Assembly (NCBI GenBank): GCA_016806645.1
Contig: JACSYO010001629.1
Location: forward strand, 336,001-400,000
Source: Ophiodon elongatus
Lineage: Eukaryota > Chordata > Actinopteri > Perciformes > Hexagrammidae
Length of the DNA: 64,000 nt
Reading direction: 5' to 3'
How positions within the stretch are numbered: the first letter of the stretch is position 1; the number at the start of each line of letters is the position of its first letter. Below, piece by piece: positions 1-11,300 of this stretch. Under the pieces are notes generated by a model. That model had not been told where the DNA came from. It did no database searches and saw only the letters and a program-made list of their open reading frames with translations. The translations under genes and the position numbers were made by a program.

Positions 1-1750
1 GCATCAGGCCGTCTCACTCCCTCATCCTCCACGATGCACCGCAGCACTCTGGATCCTCCGTCCTTGGAATATACAGCAGGCAAATATTATGTGATGGGCT
101 AATAATGAGTTTGGCCAAAACTAGGCCAAACCTCATTGATAATAATTAGCAACACCTCTCAGTATTACACAACACAATTCGAAAGGAGACTCAAAACTCA
201 CCATAAAGTTGCATTATCTCCTCGAAAACAGTTTTATCGAAAACATTAGAAACTTAATGACGACAGAATTAATCGCAGGGCTATTGCATCTGCATTCATT
301 TGAATTTGGTATACACAAAACATATTTATCATATTTTAATATTCTGTGCTGTGGTTATTGGTTAAAGCCACTTTTTAGCCACAGGGTGACAGCGTTGCTC
401 TACTCAGTCCAAGAACTTTTTTTTGCAAATATTTTAAATGTCTTTACCTCTGACTTTATTCACATGTACAACTTGTGAACTGTTTAATCTACGTTTTCTC
501 CAGGCTTCTCTTGACAGCCCCGCATTTCAACCACGATGGCAGCTGGGAAGTTGTCGAACCATTTATGGTGAGGTCTGGTATGCAGTTCCCCCGATCATAG
601 AGAAGCCATCATATGGTTAGCAGTCTCACTCAATCCATGATGTATTTTAATTCTTATAATTAGTGTGAAACCAGCAGTGCTTCCGTGGTTCCCGGTTGAT
701 AGGTTAAGATTAGTATAAATTAATATTCATACTAACTTAGGATGCCAAAGAGGTTACATACACAGTCACATTTATTTATGGTGATATATTTTGAATAAAC
801 CTGGTAAACAAATAAATCAAGTGCCTAGGATCTAGTGACCAGTCTTTTATTTTGCCTTTTAAAAGAGAGCATTATAAAACAATTTCCCTATTAAACTCAT
901 GCTTATTGTGCTCAGTTGAAAAAAACAAACGTGGAATACATTTCATGATTGTCTTTGTGTGTATTTTTAACATTTAAACATTCATATTTATAAAATAGCT
1001 AATTTTGGATTGAACAGCTTTATTTGGAAGTATGCACTAATGAGTACTTTCTAGTTTTCAATGGATACATTTTTTCTTCCTTTTGACAATATCCAATATG
1101 CATATGGAGATTTTATTTGTCACACTTTTAGATCTGTGGTCTCAATGGATGATATGTGGGAAGAAGAGGAATGTTATACAGACCAACTGAGATAACACCT
1201 TCTCTGTACTGAAGCTCTGAGGTAGGATCTTTTTTCTCTGTACCCGCTGTATTGTGTCTGAAGTTGTTGAATATTGGAAGCGTACAAAACATTTTATATT
1301 CAGTGGCCTCTTTAGCTCTGTTATATACTTCTTGAAAAATCCTGAAATTTTAGGATATGGTATGTGATAGACATGGACATTCAGACATCCTTCTGTGTGA
1401 TTTATACTTCCTGAGAATAATATTATCTCTGATGTCCAGAACTTCAGAATAGCTGAAACTGACATCGCAGCCATTTAAGGAGTTAATTTGTCTTCTTTGT
1501 TGGTTCTCAGAGAAATGTCACAAGGTGTTGGGGGGAGGGGCAGACTGGATGGAGACGAGGACATCAAGGTGAGGAGATGTGGACCTGAAAAACATTACTG
1601 TCTGTGCACCGCTGGAAACTACAACAGTCAAATAACATGACTTTTATATTTCAATGATTGTTTGTTTTTTCTCCTTCCCTCACAGAAGAAGCAGCTGGAG
1701 AGCCACAGGGAGGCTCATCAGTAGCAGCTCACAAACACAGAGTGAGGAAA
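1..1750 (+). other. Possible tail of an unrecognised plus-strand gene (weak)
   Basis: Three short stretches look like plus-strand exons. The first is 504-567, after a pyrimidine-rich acceptor and before GTGAGG; it is open as ...FNHDGSWEVVEPFM. The second is 1511-1568, after TTGGTTCTCAG and before GTGAGG. The third starts at 1686 after CTCCTTCCCTCACAG; it meets a stop at 1722-1724 in one frame and later stops in the other two. The phases cannot be made fully consistent in the most protein-like frames, and I do not recognise the product. The gene would be convergent with rims2. The minus strand of 1-57 is also open (GSRVLRCIVEDEG...), so an exon of another gene at the left edge is equally possible. 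The splice signals are seen directly; the gene is inference and may be wrong. Confidence 0.2.
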
Positions 1751-1779
1751 CACAAGTAAAGCAAAATATTGTCTTTTTG

Positions 1780-2690
1780 TTTCAGTATGCATAGTATACC
1801 ATAAAAATGTCATAATATAGTCTGTTATGACAAATTTCATGAAAAAGTTGTAGTATAGTATAGTCAAATATAATGTAATTTGCCATAAAAAATGTCAAAA
1901 GATGCCATAGTCATAGATATATGAATCTCATAGTATAGTTGTTAACTGTCTCATAGCTCGATTAATTGAATTGAATTGAATGATTCATAATTGATATGTT
2001 ATACAAGTAACATTGATAATGGTATTTTGGGCTGCTCGTCAATATTGAGATGACAATTAGTGAACTCAATTACTTATTAACTTAACTTATTAACTTTTGA
2101 AAGATCACGCATTTAGAAAAAAAGAATTTGCCTGCGTTTTGAAGTTAAATACATCAATCTGGTGCACTTTGAAAGCAAAACTAAAAGGCAAAACAATGTA
2201 CTCTTGTAAACAATTTTCAAGAATCTAATCAAACTTATTGGTTGTTCAGATAATAATGTAGCAAAGTAGAGTATTATTATGTTGAAAAAGTCATGAGAAG
2301 TCATTGTTTAGTATGTTGAACACAGTCCGAATAAAGTAATAGTATATATAGGGTGTTGAAAAAAGTAATAAAAAAAGTTCTACTACACATATTATATTAG
2401 AACTATGTCAAAAGAAATCATCGTATAGTATGTCGAAAAAAGTAATTGAACATGTATGTTGAAAAAAGCCATGAAAAAGTAATATGTGTATGTTGTACAG
2501 GTATGTTGAAAAAAAGTTATAATATGGTATGTACTAAAAAGTTATAAAAGGTCATATTATTGTATGGCAAAAAACTTCATAGCATAGTATTTTTGGAAAA
2601 AGTCATAAAAAAGTTATAGAATAGCATGCTGAAAAGAGTCATAGTTATAGTATGTCGAAAAAGTCAGAATAGCATGCCGAAAAGAGCCAC
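1780..2690. repeat. Degenerate AT-rich tandem repeat
   Basis: The stretch repeats variants of 'agtatgttgaaaaaagtca' and 'catagtatgtcgaaaaagtc' at irregular spacing, clearest from about 2280 to 2690. Unit length drifts between roughly 20 and 45 bp. No open frame runs through it. It resembles a decayed teleost minisatellite; the family is not identified. Confidence 0.6.
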
Positions 2691-2717
2691 ATTACACACG
2701 TTTTAGATGCGGGCATT

Positions 2718-4101
2718 CACCTGGGGTCTCATTTATAGAACAGTGCGTAGGGATCCACACTAAATGTTTGCATACGTTGAATGCAAACATTGAATTTCCT
2801 TTTATAAATCCCAATTCAACCTGTAAATGTGCGCAGCTGGTTCAGCCTCACATCCTGCCCTCTACACGCCCGCGTTCAGCCATAAATGGTCAATGTTTTT
2901 TGACCATTATGAATGTTATGAATGTTGATGCAGAGAAATGAGCTGCGGATCACGGAAACTACCGAGAGGAAGACCAAGAAAAGGATCATTTATTTTGCCA
3001 CAGAAATCCAAGTGCTTGTGGATGAGATGATCCCTGAACACTCGTTCTCTCCTAATTCTTCCATTGACGCAGTCCTAACAGTGCCAGAGTATCGGCAGCC
3101 GTACACATCACAATTATCTATGTTTACAGGAATCAGACTGATTGCTTTCAAAATGATCAAGACAATCCGTGGTATCCACCACCCTGGATATAATTTTTAA
3201 AAAGGAAGTTTGATGGGTAAATATATTTATTTAGTTATTTACTTGTGTTTTCTTCTGGCATCATTATTAGGACTGCTAATGATGGTATGGAGTGATTGTG
3301 CGAGGGATTGGCTTTATTTTTAGTGATAATTCATACAATCCTTGCAGGTGGTGAAGATTTGCCAGGTGAGGTGACTCGAGAAGGCAGAGTGTGACATCAC
3401 CATGGTTACTCCTGTGCTCCAGTGAACTCTGATACTCTCACCTGTTTTCAGTTAGTCTGAGTACAGCATGTCCCTGGGGTATAAACCATAAATGAATCAA
3501 TCACGTTGTGTTCACTGCAGCGATTTTACTCACAAAGACTAATGTATAGGAAACTAACATACTTGGTGATATATGCACAGTATTAGGAGATTATTGAAAA
3601 CTATTGACGTTCTGTTCTGCAGTTGTTTAACACTATTTGACGTTATGTGGAGCAGCTGATGATAATTTCATCAAAGTAGTCCAGCCCTCTCCTCTGCGCT
3701 GAGGAGAGCAGACAGCGCTGATGAAATATTTAGCTGAAATCGATTTGAGGTGGTTTATATCTGTTATAATTGAAATATGCTTATAATTAATGTACAAAAA
3801 CAAATAAAACTGCTGGTATGACTGTTAATAATGAAGAGAATATATATAAGTGCAAAGTAACGTGTGATATGAAGTGAAATTATACCTGTAATGATGCCCC
3901 TCATATTTAATTTCTTCAATCTGGCTTTAATTCCCATCTCCAAAATGTTCGTACGCATGGGTCAGAGTTTCCGTACATTTGTGCACATTCTCCCGTCAAG
4001 TTTGTTTTTATAGAGGACAACGTTTGCGTGGGAGTGGCGTACACCTCTTTTCAGGCCCCTTTTTGTGTGTACGCAACGGTTATGAATGAGATTCCCTGGT
4101 G
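2718..4101. mobile_element. Decayed Harbinger-like DNA transposon (probable)
   Basis: The ends are imperfect inverted repeats. The left end at 2718-2750 reads CACCTGGGGTCTCATTTATA and continues to GTGCGTA. The right end at 4069-4101, read on the minus strand, is CACCAGGGAATCTCATTCAT and continues to TTGCGTA. Between them lies a short open stretch at 2922-3200 (plus) with basic text ERKTKKRIIYFATEIQVLVD, reminiscent of the Myb/SANT-like protein carried by PIF/Harbinger elements; it is truncated after about 90 residues. No transposase frame remains. Terminal motifs containing GTGCGTACG are common on fish Harbinger/ISL2EU repeats, but the family assignment is inference, and no clean target duplication is visible. 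Confidence 0.5.
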
Positions 4102-6328
4102 GGGGATAAAATATCCTATAGGTTGCATTATGGGAATTGTAGGACCCAGGGTTTTTGGAGCTTGACCCATACTGAATCCATACAGGATTTCTTTTGCGGT
4201 GTTGATTTTGACTACTTTTCCTGCAGATTCTATAAAAAGCATGTCACACTCTTGTGCGTGTGTGTTTCTCTTATCACCACCCAACTCTTGGCATCAGTGT
4301 AATATCAATTTTTTTATTTTTAATTTGAAAAATAACTTACATAAATCTCTGTACTCAACCATACTTAACCAAGACATAGCCTTGGCATTAACACATTGCA
4401 CCAAAAAGAGAAAATGAAAAGGCATTCAAAAAGATAAATAACATATGTCTTTGTCATCATGTGAGGCATTTTTCCTGTTCCAAACGAGTCTATCAATCTA
4501 TTCATGGTAGCTTGTTTATTCAAATTCTGACATCTAAAGTTATGTACAATGAAAATTAAAATGAAAATATATACTGTAGCTTGTGACAGCTTGACAAGGT
4601 TTTCTTGACCATTAAAACGCCTCATCGTCATATGGAAAAGGAATAATGCCTCAGTTCAATTTCATTCAGACATACTGCAACTATAAGATTCATATACTTC
4701 CCAGACAAGAGAAGTATTTTATAATTACTAAAAATAGAAAATAAAAAATAAACTGGTCTTGGCTTTTAAATAAAACTAACAAAAATATAGTAAATTAATT
4801 TCATTTTCATTAAAACAAGAAAAAACATTTTCTGTGGCAATATCCCTTGTTATTTGAACTTGTGATTAGCTCATCTTCACAAACAGTGCCTGTAAAATTG
4901 AACCACAACAACATACATCTCTTGCATGTTTGCTGTCTCTTGATTAGGTGTAGACCTCTTGCTGTACCAATACAGATTATTTTTGCATGTTCGTCAACAA
5001 TACTGAAATAAAATACACTTGCAATCACAACTGTTTCGTCAACCTCCATTAAATATAAAATATTTTCCTTGTCACTTTTTTTTCTCAAAAACCTGAAAGA
5101 AAATATGACCTTGGGGGTGGAATGTTTTTGTTAAAACTTCAATAATTGGCCGCGGAAGACCAAGAACTAATTTGTCGTAGAGTTCAATTTAAGGTGAGGG
5201 AGAAAAGTAATGAAGTTGACATGCACTGTACAAGAAACTGCAAAAATTCCAAATATCATCTTTATCAAAACATGCTGAGTTACTGTAAGGTGTGCCCAAG
5301 CCATGTTGCAGAAAATCCTTTTCAACATGCTTGTTAAACAAATCAAATCCAAAATAAAATACATACTGAAACAATACAGAACTGTAAAATAACCAACAGT
5401 CCTAAAATCTGGACAATATCAGGGGACTGAACAATGGTAGTAATGAATAGTACAATGAGAAGTACCCTGGGACAAGGAAGAAAAAGAGAAACATGTACAA
5501 TTTGCACATAATGTTTATCTTTATAAGGCATGAGCCTTTTACAATGAAATAAATAACTTACATTTATTTTCATTATCACTTTTTGTCACATAAACATTTT
5601 TCTGTTAAATAGCTCCAAAAGTTTCCTTTAAGTTTCCCTTATCTGCATGTCTGCAAAACAGACTCATGAATGGTCTAAAGAATGATAAACAATGTCTTTT
5701 TTTTAATCACGATGTTGCATTCACTCCCCTTGAAAACCATGCACTAGTGAAATTTATCTTTAAAAATAATATAAATTGTTGAAAATGGCTGATCTGTTTT
5801 ATTTTTCATCTTTTATGCAAGTTGCAGCCTCAAGAAAATAATTTTCTTTCTTTTTTTTTTTTAATTCAGCTAAATTTGTGTCCATGCAAATGAACTAAAA
5901 GGGAAAAAATATTTTTTTTTCTCATTTAATTTTCATACAATATATCAACAGAGAAAGAATGATGGTAGATTTTACATCTTTTAGTCGGGTTTGGATCGTT
6001 ACTGCATATTCTGGAGTGTTGATGGTAGCCACTTCAATATTGCCTCTGATTAACTTTGAAGTCTTTCTGGTGATTTACCAGTACGGTTTGATTCAGTACA
6101 TAAACCTAGAGTATGCAGGGTATTTCTTTTAGGGTGTGGGGGAGTGTGGATACAAGCTGGGACACACCTCACCCAAAGTGATGGTCTCCAAAACTCCATC
6201 TACACAGCTAGGTCTGTTGGCGTGGCGTGACCAAGCATCTGGTTAGAAACACTGTCACCCCCTTCAGATATAAGAACATTGACTCTAAAAAAAGAAAGAA
6301 AAAAAAAAAAAGAAAAGAAAGAAAAACA
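4102..6328. other. Intergenic or extended rims2 3' UTR; no gene seen
   Basis: AT-rich sequence with homopolymer runs near 5848-5862 and 5911-5920. Open frames here are short and have no recognisable protein. If rims2 uses a distal poly(A) site, part of this stretch would be 3' UTR: several AATAAA-like motifs occur on the minus strand, but none can be chosen from sequence alone. Confidence 0.5.
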
Positions 6329-6334
6329 TTTATT
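6329..6334 (-). promoter_or_regulatory. rims2: Candidate poly(A) signal AATAAA for rims2
   Basis: TTTATT on the plus strand reads AATAAA on the transcript, about 360 nt after the stop codon. A long T/CT-rich run follows it downstream on the minus strand (6325 down to 6288), compatible with a downstream U-rich element. More distal signals are possible. Confidence 0.4.
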
Positions 6335-6689
6335 TTTCATTCGAAAAGGGCTTCTGTAGAACTCGTTTAGCGGTTCCCAGTACTGACCCCCATGGCTTCG
6401 AATTGGATGAAAACCTGGAACTGACGGATTCCTCGTGCTAAGGAGTTCATTCCAGCTTCCTCCAAACAACAACAACAACAACACCCGGCAATCCCGGCCG
6501 CCAGGCGCTTGCGACACGCTTCGCCACGTGCACAATGTGCGCAACGTTTTTGCTCAAAACACAGGATCACGTTTTGCACCCCTAGAAACAGGCTCAGAAG
6601 ACACAACATCAAGCATGCAGTGTAACCGGGGGGCGTGACCTGTAGTCGCAACACTGGCTGCTACAACAACGCTATCAGTCCACACGCTG
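6335..6689 (-). other. rims2: rims2 3' UTR (proximal)
   Basis: Sequence between the TAG stop and the first AATAAA. It contains a (GTT)n run on the transcript strand (plus 6466-6482, AAC repeats) and no splice signal I would trust. Short open frames here are on UTR sequence and are not credible genes. Confidence 0.55.
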
Positions 6690-6893
6690 CTATGATCGAG
6701 AGAAACTGTCCAGTGACGATTGGGAAGCTCTTCTTGTCAGTGGGGCCAGAGTAGGGTCCACCAGTGAGGAAGGAGGAAAGAGCTTAAACCAGCCAATCAC
6801 CATGTTGGACAGGTCCAGCTCATCTAACAGTATCTGAACTGCTCCCATGAATGATTTATGGTCCATGCGTCCATAGTCACCCCAAACGATGAC
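6690..6893 (-). CDS. rims2: rims2 last coding exon: C2B C-terminal half and stop
   Basis: The exon follows acceptor TTCTTCTCTGCAG and begins in phase 0 with VIVWGDYGRMDHKSF. It completes the C2B beta-sandwich (ILLDELDLSNMVIGWFKLFP) and the conserved RIM tail SSLVDPTLAPLTRRASQSSL, then ends DSFSRS and TAG. It holds 67 residues. In the RIM family C2B binds liprin-alpha, PI(4,5)P2 and synaptotagmin and lacks the full set of Ca2+-ligand aspartates. The extreme C-terminus is shorter than the mammalian RIM2 tail but keeps a terminal SRS. Confidence 0.97.
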   Translation of the reverse strand, partial: VIVWGDYGRMDHKSFMGAVQILLDELDLSNMVIGWFKLFPPSSLVDPTLAPLTRRASQSSLDSFSRS

Positions 6894-7008
6894 CTGCAGA
6901 GAAGAACACAGAAAAAGAAAAGAATGATGGATGGATGAGCCAAGTTGAAACAGTGACAAATGAAGTGGTTTTAGTAAGACTGATTCACTCCTGTGGGATC
7001 TTTCTTAC

Positions 7009-7148
7009 CTGTAAAACCTTCCCTCCTGGACTCTCCTCAAACGGCAGTTGCTGCTGGTAAAGAGGATCCAGGGTTTTTCTTGCTACTTTTGTTTTCTTTT
7101 TGGCTATGCAGACTCCGTTTTCCAAAAGGTAGACCTTTACATATGGTG
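7009..7148 (-). CDS. rims2: rims2 exon: C2B middle
   Basis: Acceptor CTCTTCTCAG and donor CAG|GTAAGA. It enters in phase 1 and leaves in phase 0. The text runs APYVKVYLLENGVCIAKKKT, then KVARKTLDPLYQQQLPFEES and PGGKVLQ. The lysine-rich strand KKKTKVARK is the polybasic face of C2B, used in RIMs for phosphoinositide and liprin contacts. The 115-nt intron to the last exon (6894-7008) holds only splice signals. Confidence 0.97.
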
Positions 7149-7327
7149 CTGAGAAGAGAGGAGAGGAAAGAGGAAGAGCCAAGAAAAGTTTACAATACGC
7201 ACCAGCTCTGATTCTTATCCCACAGCCCTAAAGGAACATGCTTTTTGACTATATATCAACATTTATGTTGAACTTAAGTAAGTGTGTAATTGCCTGTGAT
7301 AAGGACAGGTGTGAGAGCTTTAATTAC

Positions 7328-7429
7328 CTGGCAGTGACTTGGAACCTTGTTTTCCCACAAGGCCACGGGCTCTGATGATCTCCACCTCCAGTGCTCCTTT
7401 CTTGTCCACCATACCGATCTGGATGTCTC
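7328..7429 (-). CDS. rims2: rims2 exon: C2B N-terminal strands
   Basis: Phase 1 in and out, 102 nt. It reads GDIQIGMVDKKGALEVEIIR, then ARGLVGKQGSKSLP. This is the first C2B beta-strand and loop 1. Where Ca2+-binding C2 domains carry aspartates in this loop, RIMs have other residues, in keeping with the known Ca2+-independence of RIM C2 domains. GLVGKQGSKS differs from the mammalian GLVVKPGSKT only at a few sites. Donor GTAATT is weaker than its neighbours. The flanking introns, 7149-7327 and 7430-7675, hold nothing else I can identify. Confidence 0.97.
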
Positions 7430-7675
7430 CTGAATAACAAAAGTACCTGAACTTTTAGCACACTACTGACAGATGTCTATCAGCATATAAGGTATATGTA
7501 TATAAAAGTTAGTGATGTATACATATCTATTTATTTCACAGTATGTAAGAAATAAAATAATATATCACGTGCAAGATTATTGTGCTTGCTTAATTAACAT
7601 TTTAATTTCTTAGCTATTCCCAAGATTATAACCAGGTACCATAAATGTATTGAATGGAAGGATTATTGTTCTCAC

Positions 7676-7788
7676 CCATAGGTGGCGTAGCCAGCGTCTG
7701 TCGTCCCACCAGCTGAGCGGGGCCGAGACCATCCAGGAAGTCACTGAACTGGGCGTCTGAGGAGAGCCTGACACCAGGGAAGATGAGA
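7676..7788 (-). CDS. rims2: rims2 exon: pre-C2B conserved block
   Basis: Acceptor TTTCTCTCTTTCAG, donor G|GTGAGA. Phase 2 in, phase 1 out. It reads NLIFPGVRLSSDAQFSDFLD, then GLGPAQLVGRQTLATPPM. This block is almost invariant in RIM1, RIM2 and the gamma-only RIM3/RIM4 proteins and sits directly before C2B. It is shared by the long and gamma transcripts of this locus. The 208-nt intron above it (7789-7996) is featureless. Confidence 0.97.
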
Positions 7789-7996
7789 CTGAAAGAGAGA
7801 AAGACGCCCTGGTTACCACAGAGATGTTGGCACGAGACAAAGCAAACCACTGCATTCCATTGGAAGTCATGAGGATTAGGAAGAGTGAAGCCCAGTATGA
7901 GTCATCGAATCAAATTGTTTGCTCTGTACGTTCAAACTGCTCCCAGTACAATAGGCATGCAGGAGCTTTTTGACTGATGAATATGCGTCTCCTTAC

Positions 7997-8138
7997 TTTC
8001 CCTCGGAGCTGTAGCTGTTCATGCTGCCGTCCGTGGACTCCCGGCTGGCCTGCCGAGTCATCCTGCTCCTCATCTCCACCGCCAGGCCCGTCTCCGTACT
8101 CCTCTGGATCGTGCTGCGCAACTTCTTACCTCCCGCTT
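7997..8138 (-). CDS. rims2: rims2 exon: basic linker, junction for gamma isoform
   Basis: Acceptor TTCTGTGTGCAG, donor AA|GTAAGG. Phase 1 in, phase 2 out, 142 nt. It reads EAGGKKLRSTIQRSTETGLA, then VEMRSRMTRQASRESTDGS and MNSYSSEG. This is the basic, serine-rich linker common to RIM1/2 and the gamma RIMs; RQASRES resembles a basophilic kinase site (inference). Two upstream exons can feed it in the same phase: the long-form exon at 22386 and the gamma first exon at 10745. That makes it the convergence point of two promoters. Confidence 0.96.
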
Positions 8139-9941
8139 CTGCACACAGAACGACACACAGGCGAAGGAAAGAAAGAGAGAGGGAGAAAGAGCGGTGGAGA
8201 CTGTCAATCCACGACGTTGCGGCACTTTGTGACTCATACAGCGAGTTGCACTCACACGGATTATTACCGACATTCCTGCGCTTTCATTTGTTTATAAAAA
8301 AATCATTCTAGAGGGAAAACAAATCACAAAGACTACTCTGTGAATGAAAATCGATCTGTATACCATGAAATGCACATGGCGTATTTTGGCAAGGATCATG
8401 TCCATTTCACTGGGACAGTCAAAGAAGGTTGCTAAGTCAACAAGCTCAACAGAGGTGTATGCGTCGAACAGAACATGTGCAGCCCTCCTCTGGTCTGTGC
8501 TACCGACTGCCTACGGGGGTCTTGTGAGAGCCCTAGTGAGTCCATGCTCCACCCACAAACATCCAGCGTAAACCCCCCCTCACATCCTAACTGATCCAAG
8601 ACGACAGCTGACTCCAACCATTAGCCCTGCTGCTGCTCATCTCCACCCAGCCTCCCTGACAGCGTGCGCATGGGGGCACGTGGCTGTGCTTGTGGCACAC
8701 GTACACATACCTTCACAAAGGTATGAATGCAACAAGCACACACACAACACATACACAGAAAGAGATATTTGATCCAAGGCATTTAGCTTTGGAAAACTAG
8801 TATAGATAGAAAGTGCATCTGTCTGTCTGTCTAATATGTCATTACCCTGAAATAGATCTATAATCTCTAAATTTAAAATTATAATTGTGCATGGCTATGA
8901 TAAAAGACTAATAATCAAAGCATTACAAAATGTCATCGCAGCTATTACTGTTATGTTGTTTAATTTTTCATACTTGTAATCAAATGAATGCTAAATGAGG
9001 GCATCGTGTTATTTCCCAGAGGTCAAATAATCCCTGCAAAGCCAGACAAAGGTAATAACACAGAGTTTACTGTCACTTCACTGTTTGCAACCCCCAGGTG
9101 CAAAGTCATGACAAGCAATCCGTAGATATCCTTATTCCATTTCCTCTTAGTCATTTCCCAGTTTGTATGGATGAATCCCATCTAAACTACAGCAGTCCTA
9201 ATCCAGTATCATCACGGGCCCTTTGTGGCTGTCTTCACTCTCCCTCCTCATCAGAGGAGAAGCCAAGGAGAAGAGGGGATCATGTGTCCTATCTCTCACA
9301 CGGGCATAAATACACATGGAGCCTTTCAGCCTTGAAATCTCAGTTATTCAGCCGGCCTCCGCCTCCTCTTCCTCTTCCTGCTCTCCACACTTTACAATAG
9401 GAGACGAAGCCGCAGAGGTCGTCTCTGACGTCTGTAGCGAACCGCAGCTTGTAGACCTGGGCCAATCAGGGGCCAGTCGGATGTTATCAATAGACATTAA
9501 AAACACACCGTTTTCAGAGATCGGTTTTACTGCTTTGATGCAGAACGCATTTGTCACATATATACTAATACTATGCTTACCATAATATCAATGAATGGGT
9601 GGTTTTATAAAATAACTTTACAAGAGTTGCTGCGACAAAAGAGTGCTGAAAAATCATGTTTACCTACATACAGACGGTGCATCTACATTATAGACAAAAA
9701 TACACACACACAGCGGCATTAAACACAGTGGCAGATGAGTGTTCTCAACACTGGCTGGAGAATGTGGCAGCCAAGCACTTTTGTATCTGGCAATGTGAAG
9801 TAGCAGTGGCCTAAAAGTCAGACAAACTGGCTTGTCACCAGAAGGTCACTGCCCTCAAATCTGTGCCTTGTCAGACAGCAAAACACAATGACTAGTGGAG
9901 AGCTGCTTGGTGGCCAAACAGTGGAAGTGTGAGTACAAGTA

Positions 9942-9968
9942 TGTGTGTGTGTGTGTGTGTGTGTGTGA
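9942..9968. repeat. (GT)n microsatellite
   Basis: About 13 uninterrupted GT dinucleotides on the plus strand, inside a rims2 intron. Confidence 0.95.
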
Positions 9969-10461
9969 GAAACTAGCTAAAAAAAAGACGGTACGATCAG
10001 TCAAAAGTATGTAGAAGTATGCATTGCAAATCTATGACCTTTTCTATTTATCTGTAAATAAATCCCCCCGCCACAAGAACAGGAAACGATAGGAGCATCT
10101 TGGGAGGCATAAATATAAACACACACAGTAGGCGTCATCACTTCTGTTCAGACAGTCATAGGGCGATGTTGTATTCATAAGCTAAATAAGCACCCTCGGC
10201 CACAAGATACGAAACAATGATTCAGTCCAGCTACTAAATCCTTTGTTTTCATTCACAGAGGGGAAATGAGATATTGTGACTAATATGAGTAGAATATATT
10301 GTCAGACTGGTGCATATAATCATCCATGTTAACACCACCACCAGCGGCAGTAGCAACAACAAAAGAAGAAGTATGTGTATTTCACACCAAATTGAGGGCC
10401 TGGATGATAAATTGACTTCTCTTGAGATGCAGGCACAGATATCAACTTTAAAATCATAATG

Positions 10462-10463
<2 letters not shown>

Positions 10464-10509
<46 letters not shown>
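10464..10509. repeat. (CA)n microsatellite
   Basis: About 23 uninterrupted CA units on the plus strand; the transcript strand is therefore UG-rich, about 235 nt downstream of the gamma first-exon donor. Confidence 0.95.
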
Positions 10510-10512
<3 letters not shown>

Positions 10513-10744
10513 GAGCATCAAATTAGTATCATAATTGAACTACACCTTCATGATAATTTTTTTCGAATTACATCTCTCAACCTTCCCCAAATATCCGAAC
10601 AATCAATACCTCTGCATCTTCCCACTAATCCTAAATCCATCTCCTCCCTCTCTGTCGTCCCTCAGTTTAAATGGCTGTGCTGCCCCCCACCACCACCACC
10701 AGCCAGCAGCTGCTGCTGGGACACTTCCCCAGATGTCATCTTAC

Positions 10745-10889
10745 CTCCGTCCTCCTCATCGAATGAGTTCATGCAGGGGAAATAGACAGCCAGCGCTTCG
10801 AACGATGCAGAGAGGCTCATCTTGCTCTGGGAGCGCTGGATACGCATCCCGGGGACCGCAGCAGAGGTATCGTGCCCCTGTCTGCCCAT
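10745..10889 (-). CDS. rims2: rims2 gamma-isoform first coding exon
   Basis: An ATG in good context (GTCACCATGG) opens MGRQGHDTSAAVPGM, followed by RIQRSQSKMSLSASFEALAV and YFPCMNSFDEEDG. The exon then splices at GAG|GTAAGA in phase 1. That phase matches the exon at 7997-8138, giving ...DEEDG-E-AGGKKLRST. The MGRQG start, the RSQS...SLSASFEALA core and the YFPCMNS motif are the signature N-terminus of mammalian RIM gamma isoforms. The product would carry only the linker and C2B, with no Rab3, Munc13 or PDZ partner sites. In mammals this isoform arises from an internal promoter, and the same is inferred here. The start was chosen because the next upstream in-frame sequence lacks another supported ATG. 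Confidence 0.93.
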
Positions 10890-11300
10890 GGTGACCGGCG
10901 GCCGTCCTTGTCAATGCGGTGAATCGAATTGAATGCACTAGACGTCAGCTTTGCCTTCTCTGGCTGATCTTGCTGGCAAAAGGTTTGAAAATCAACTCAA
11001 ATCTAATCTGTTTGATAAATTCCTAAATCCAGCAATAGGAGACTCTATGCTGTGGGAGAGCAAATCTGTGCACTCGTCTAGTCGATTTCTAAATGCTCTG
11101 TAGACTGCATCTTAGGGAGAGCTTCAGAAAAACGTTGCTTCAGTAGCTGAGTCTTGCTCTGTCTGGGTCTGACGTTCCTACTGCACCTCTTTCTTCAGGG
11201 GGGGAGGGGAGAGAGCTGCATCGCTCACCACCAATCAGAGAGCCAGGCTGCTCAGACGCACCTCGGCTGGCTCTGCGGGTAAACGAGCTCTACCCAGAGA
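10890..11300 (-). promoter_or_regulatory. rims2: Inferred internal promoter/5' UTR of RIM2 gamma
   Basis: The sequence upstream of the gamma ATG is locally GC-richer than its surroundings. It carries a near-consensus CRE, TGACGTCT on the transcript strand (plus 10940-10947), about 50 nt before the ATG. An inverted CCAAT box (plus CCAAT at 11231-11235) lies about 340 nt upstream. No TATA box is convincing. The motifs are seen; promoter activity is inferred from the position of the gamma first exon. The CRE may fall in the 5' UTR rather than upstream of the start site. Confidence 0.5.

Larger units (their letters stand above)
8139..10744 (-). other. rims2: rims2 intron, gamma first exon to shared linker exon
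   Basis: No exon or gene recognised. It contains a (GT)n run at 9942-9968, a (CA)n run at 10464-10509 and two small TC-rich patches near 9355-9385. Open frames are short and lack family features. Confidence 0.7.

Noticed and set aside
1142..1474. 110-aa minus-strand open frame
   Set aside because: AT-rich, no recognisable family, no splice or promoter support.
6367..6654. 95-aa minus-strand open frame below the rims2 stop
   Set aside because: Lies in the 3' UTR and out of frame with C2B; poly-Cys run comes from the (GTT)n repeat.
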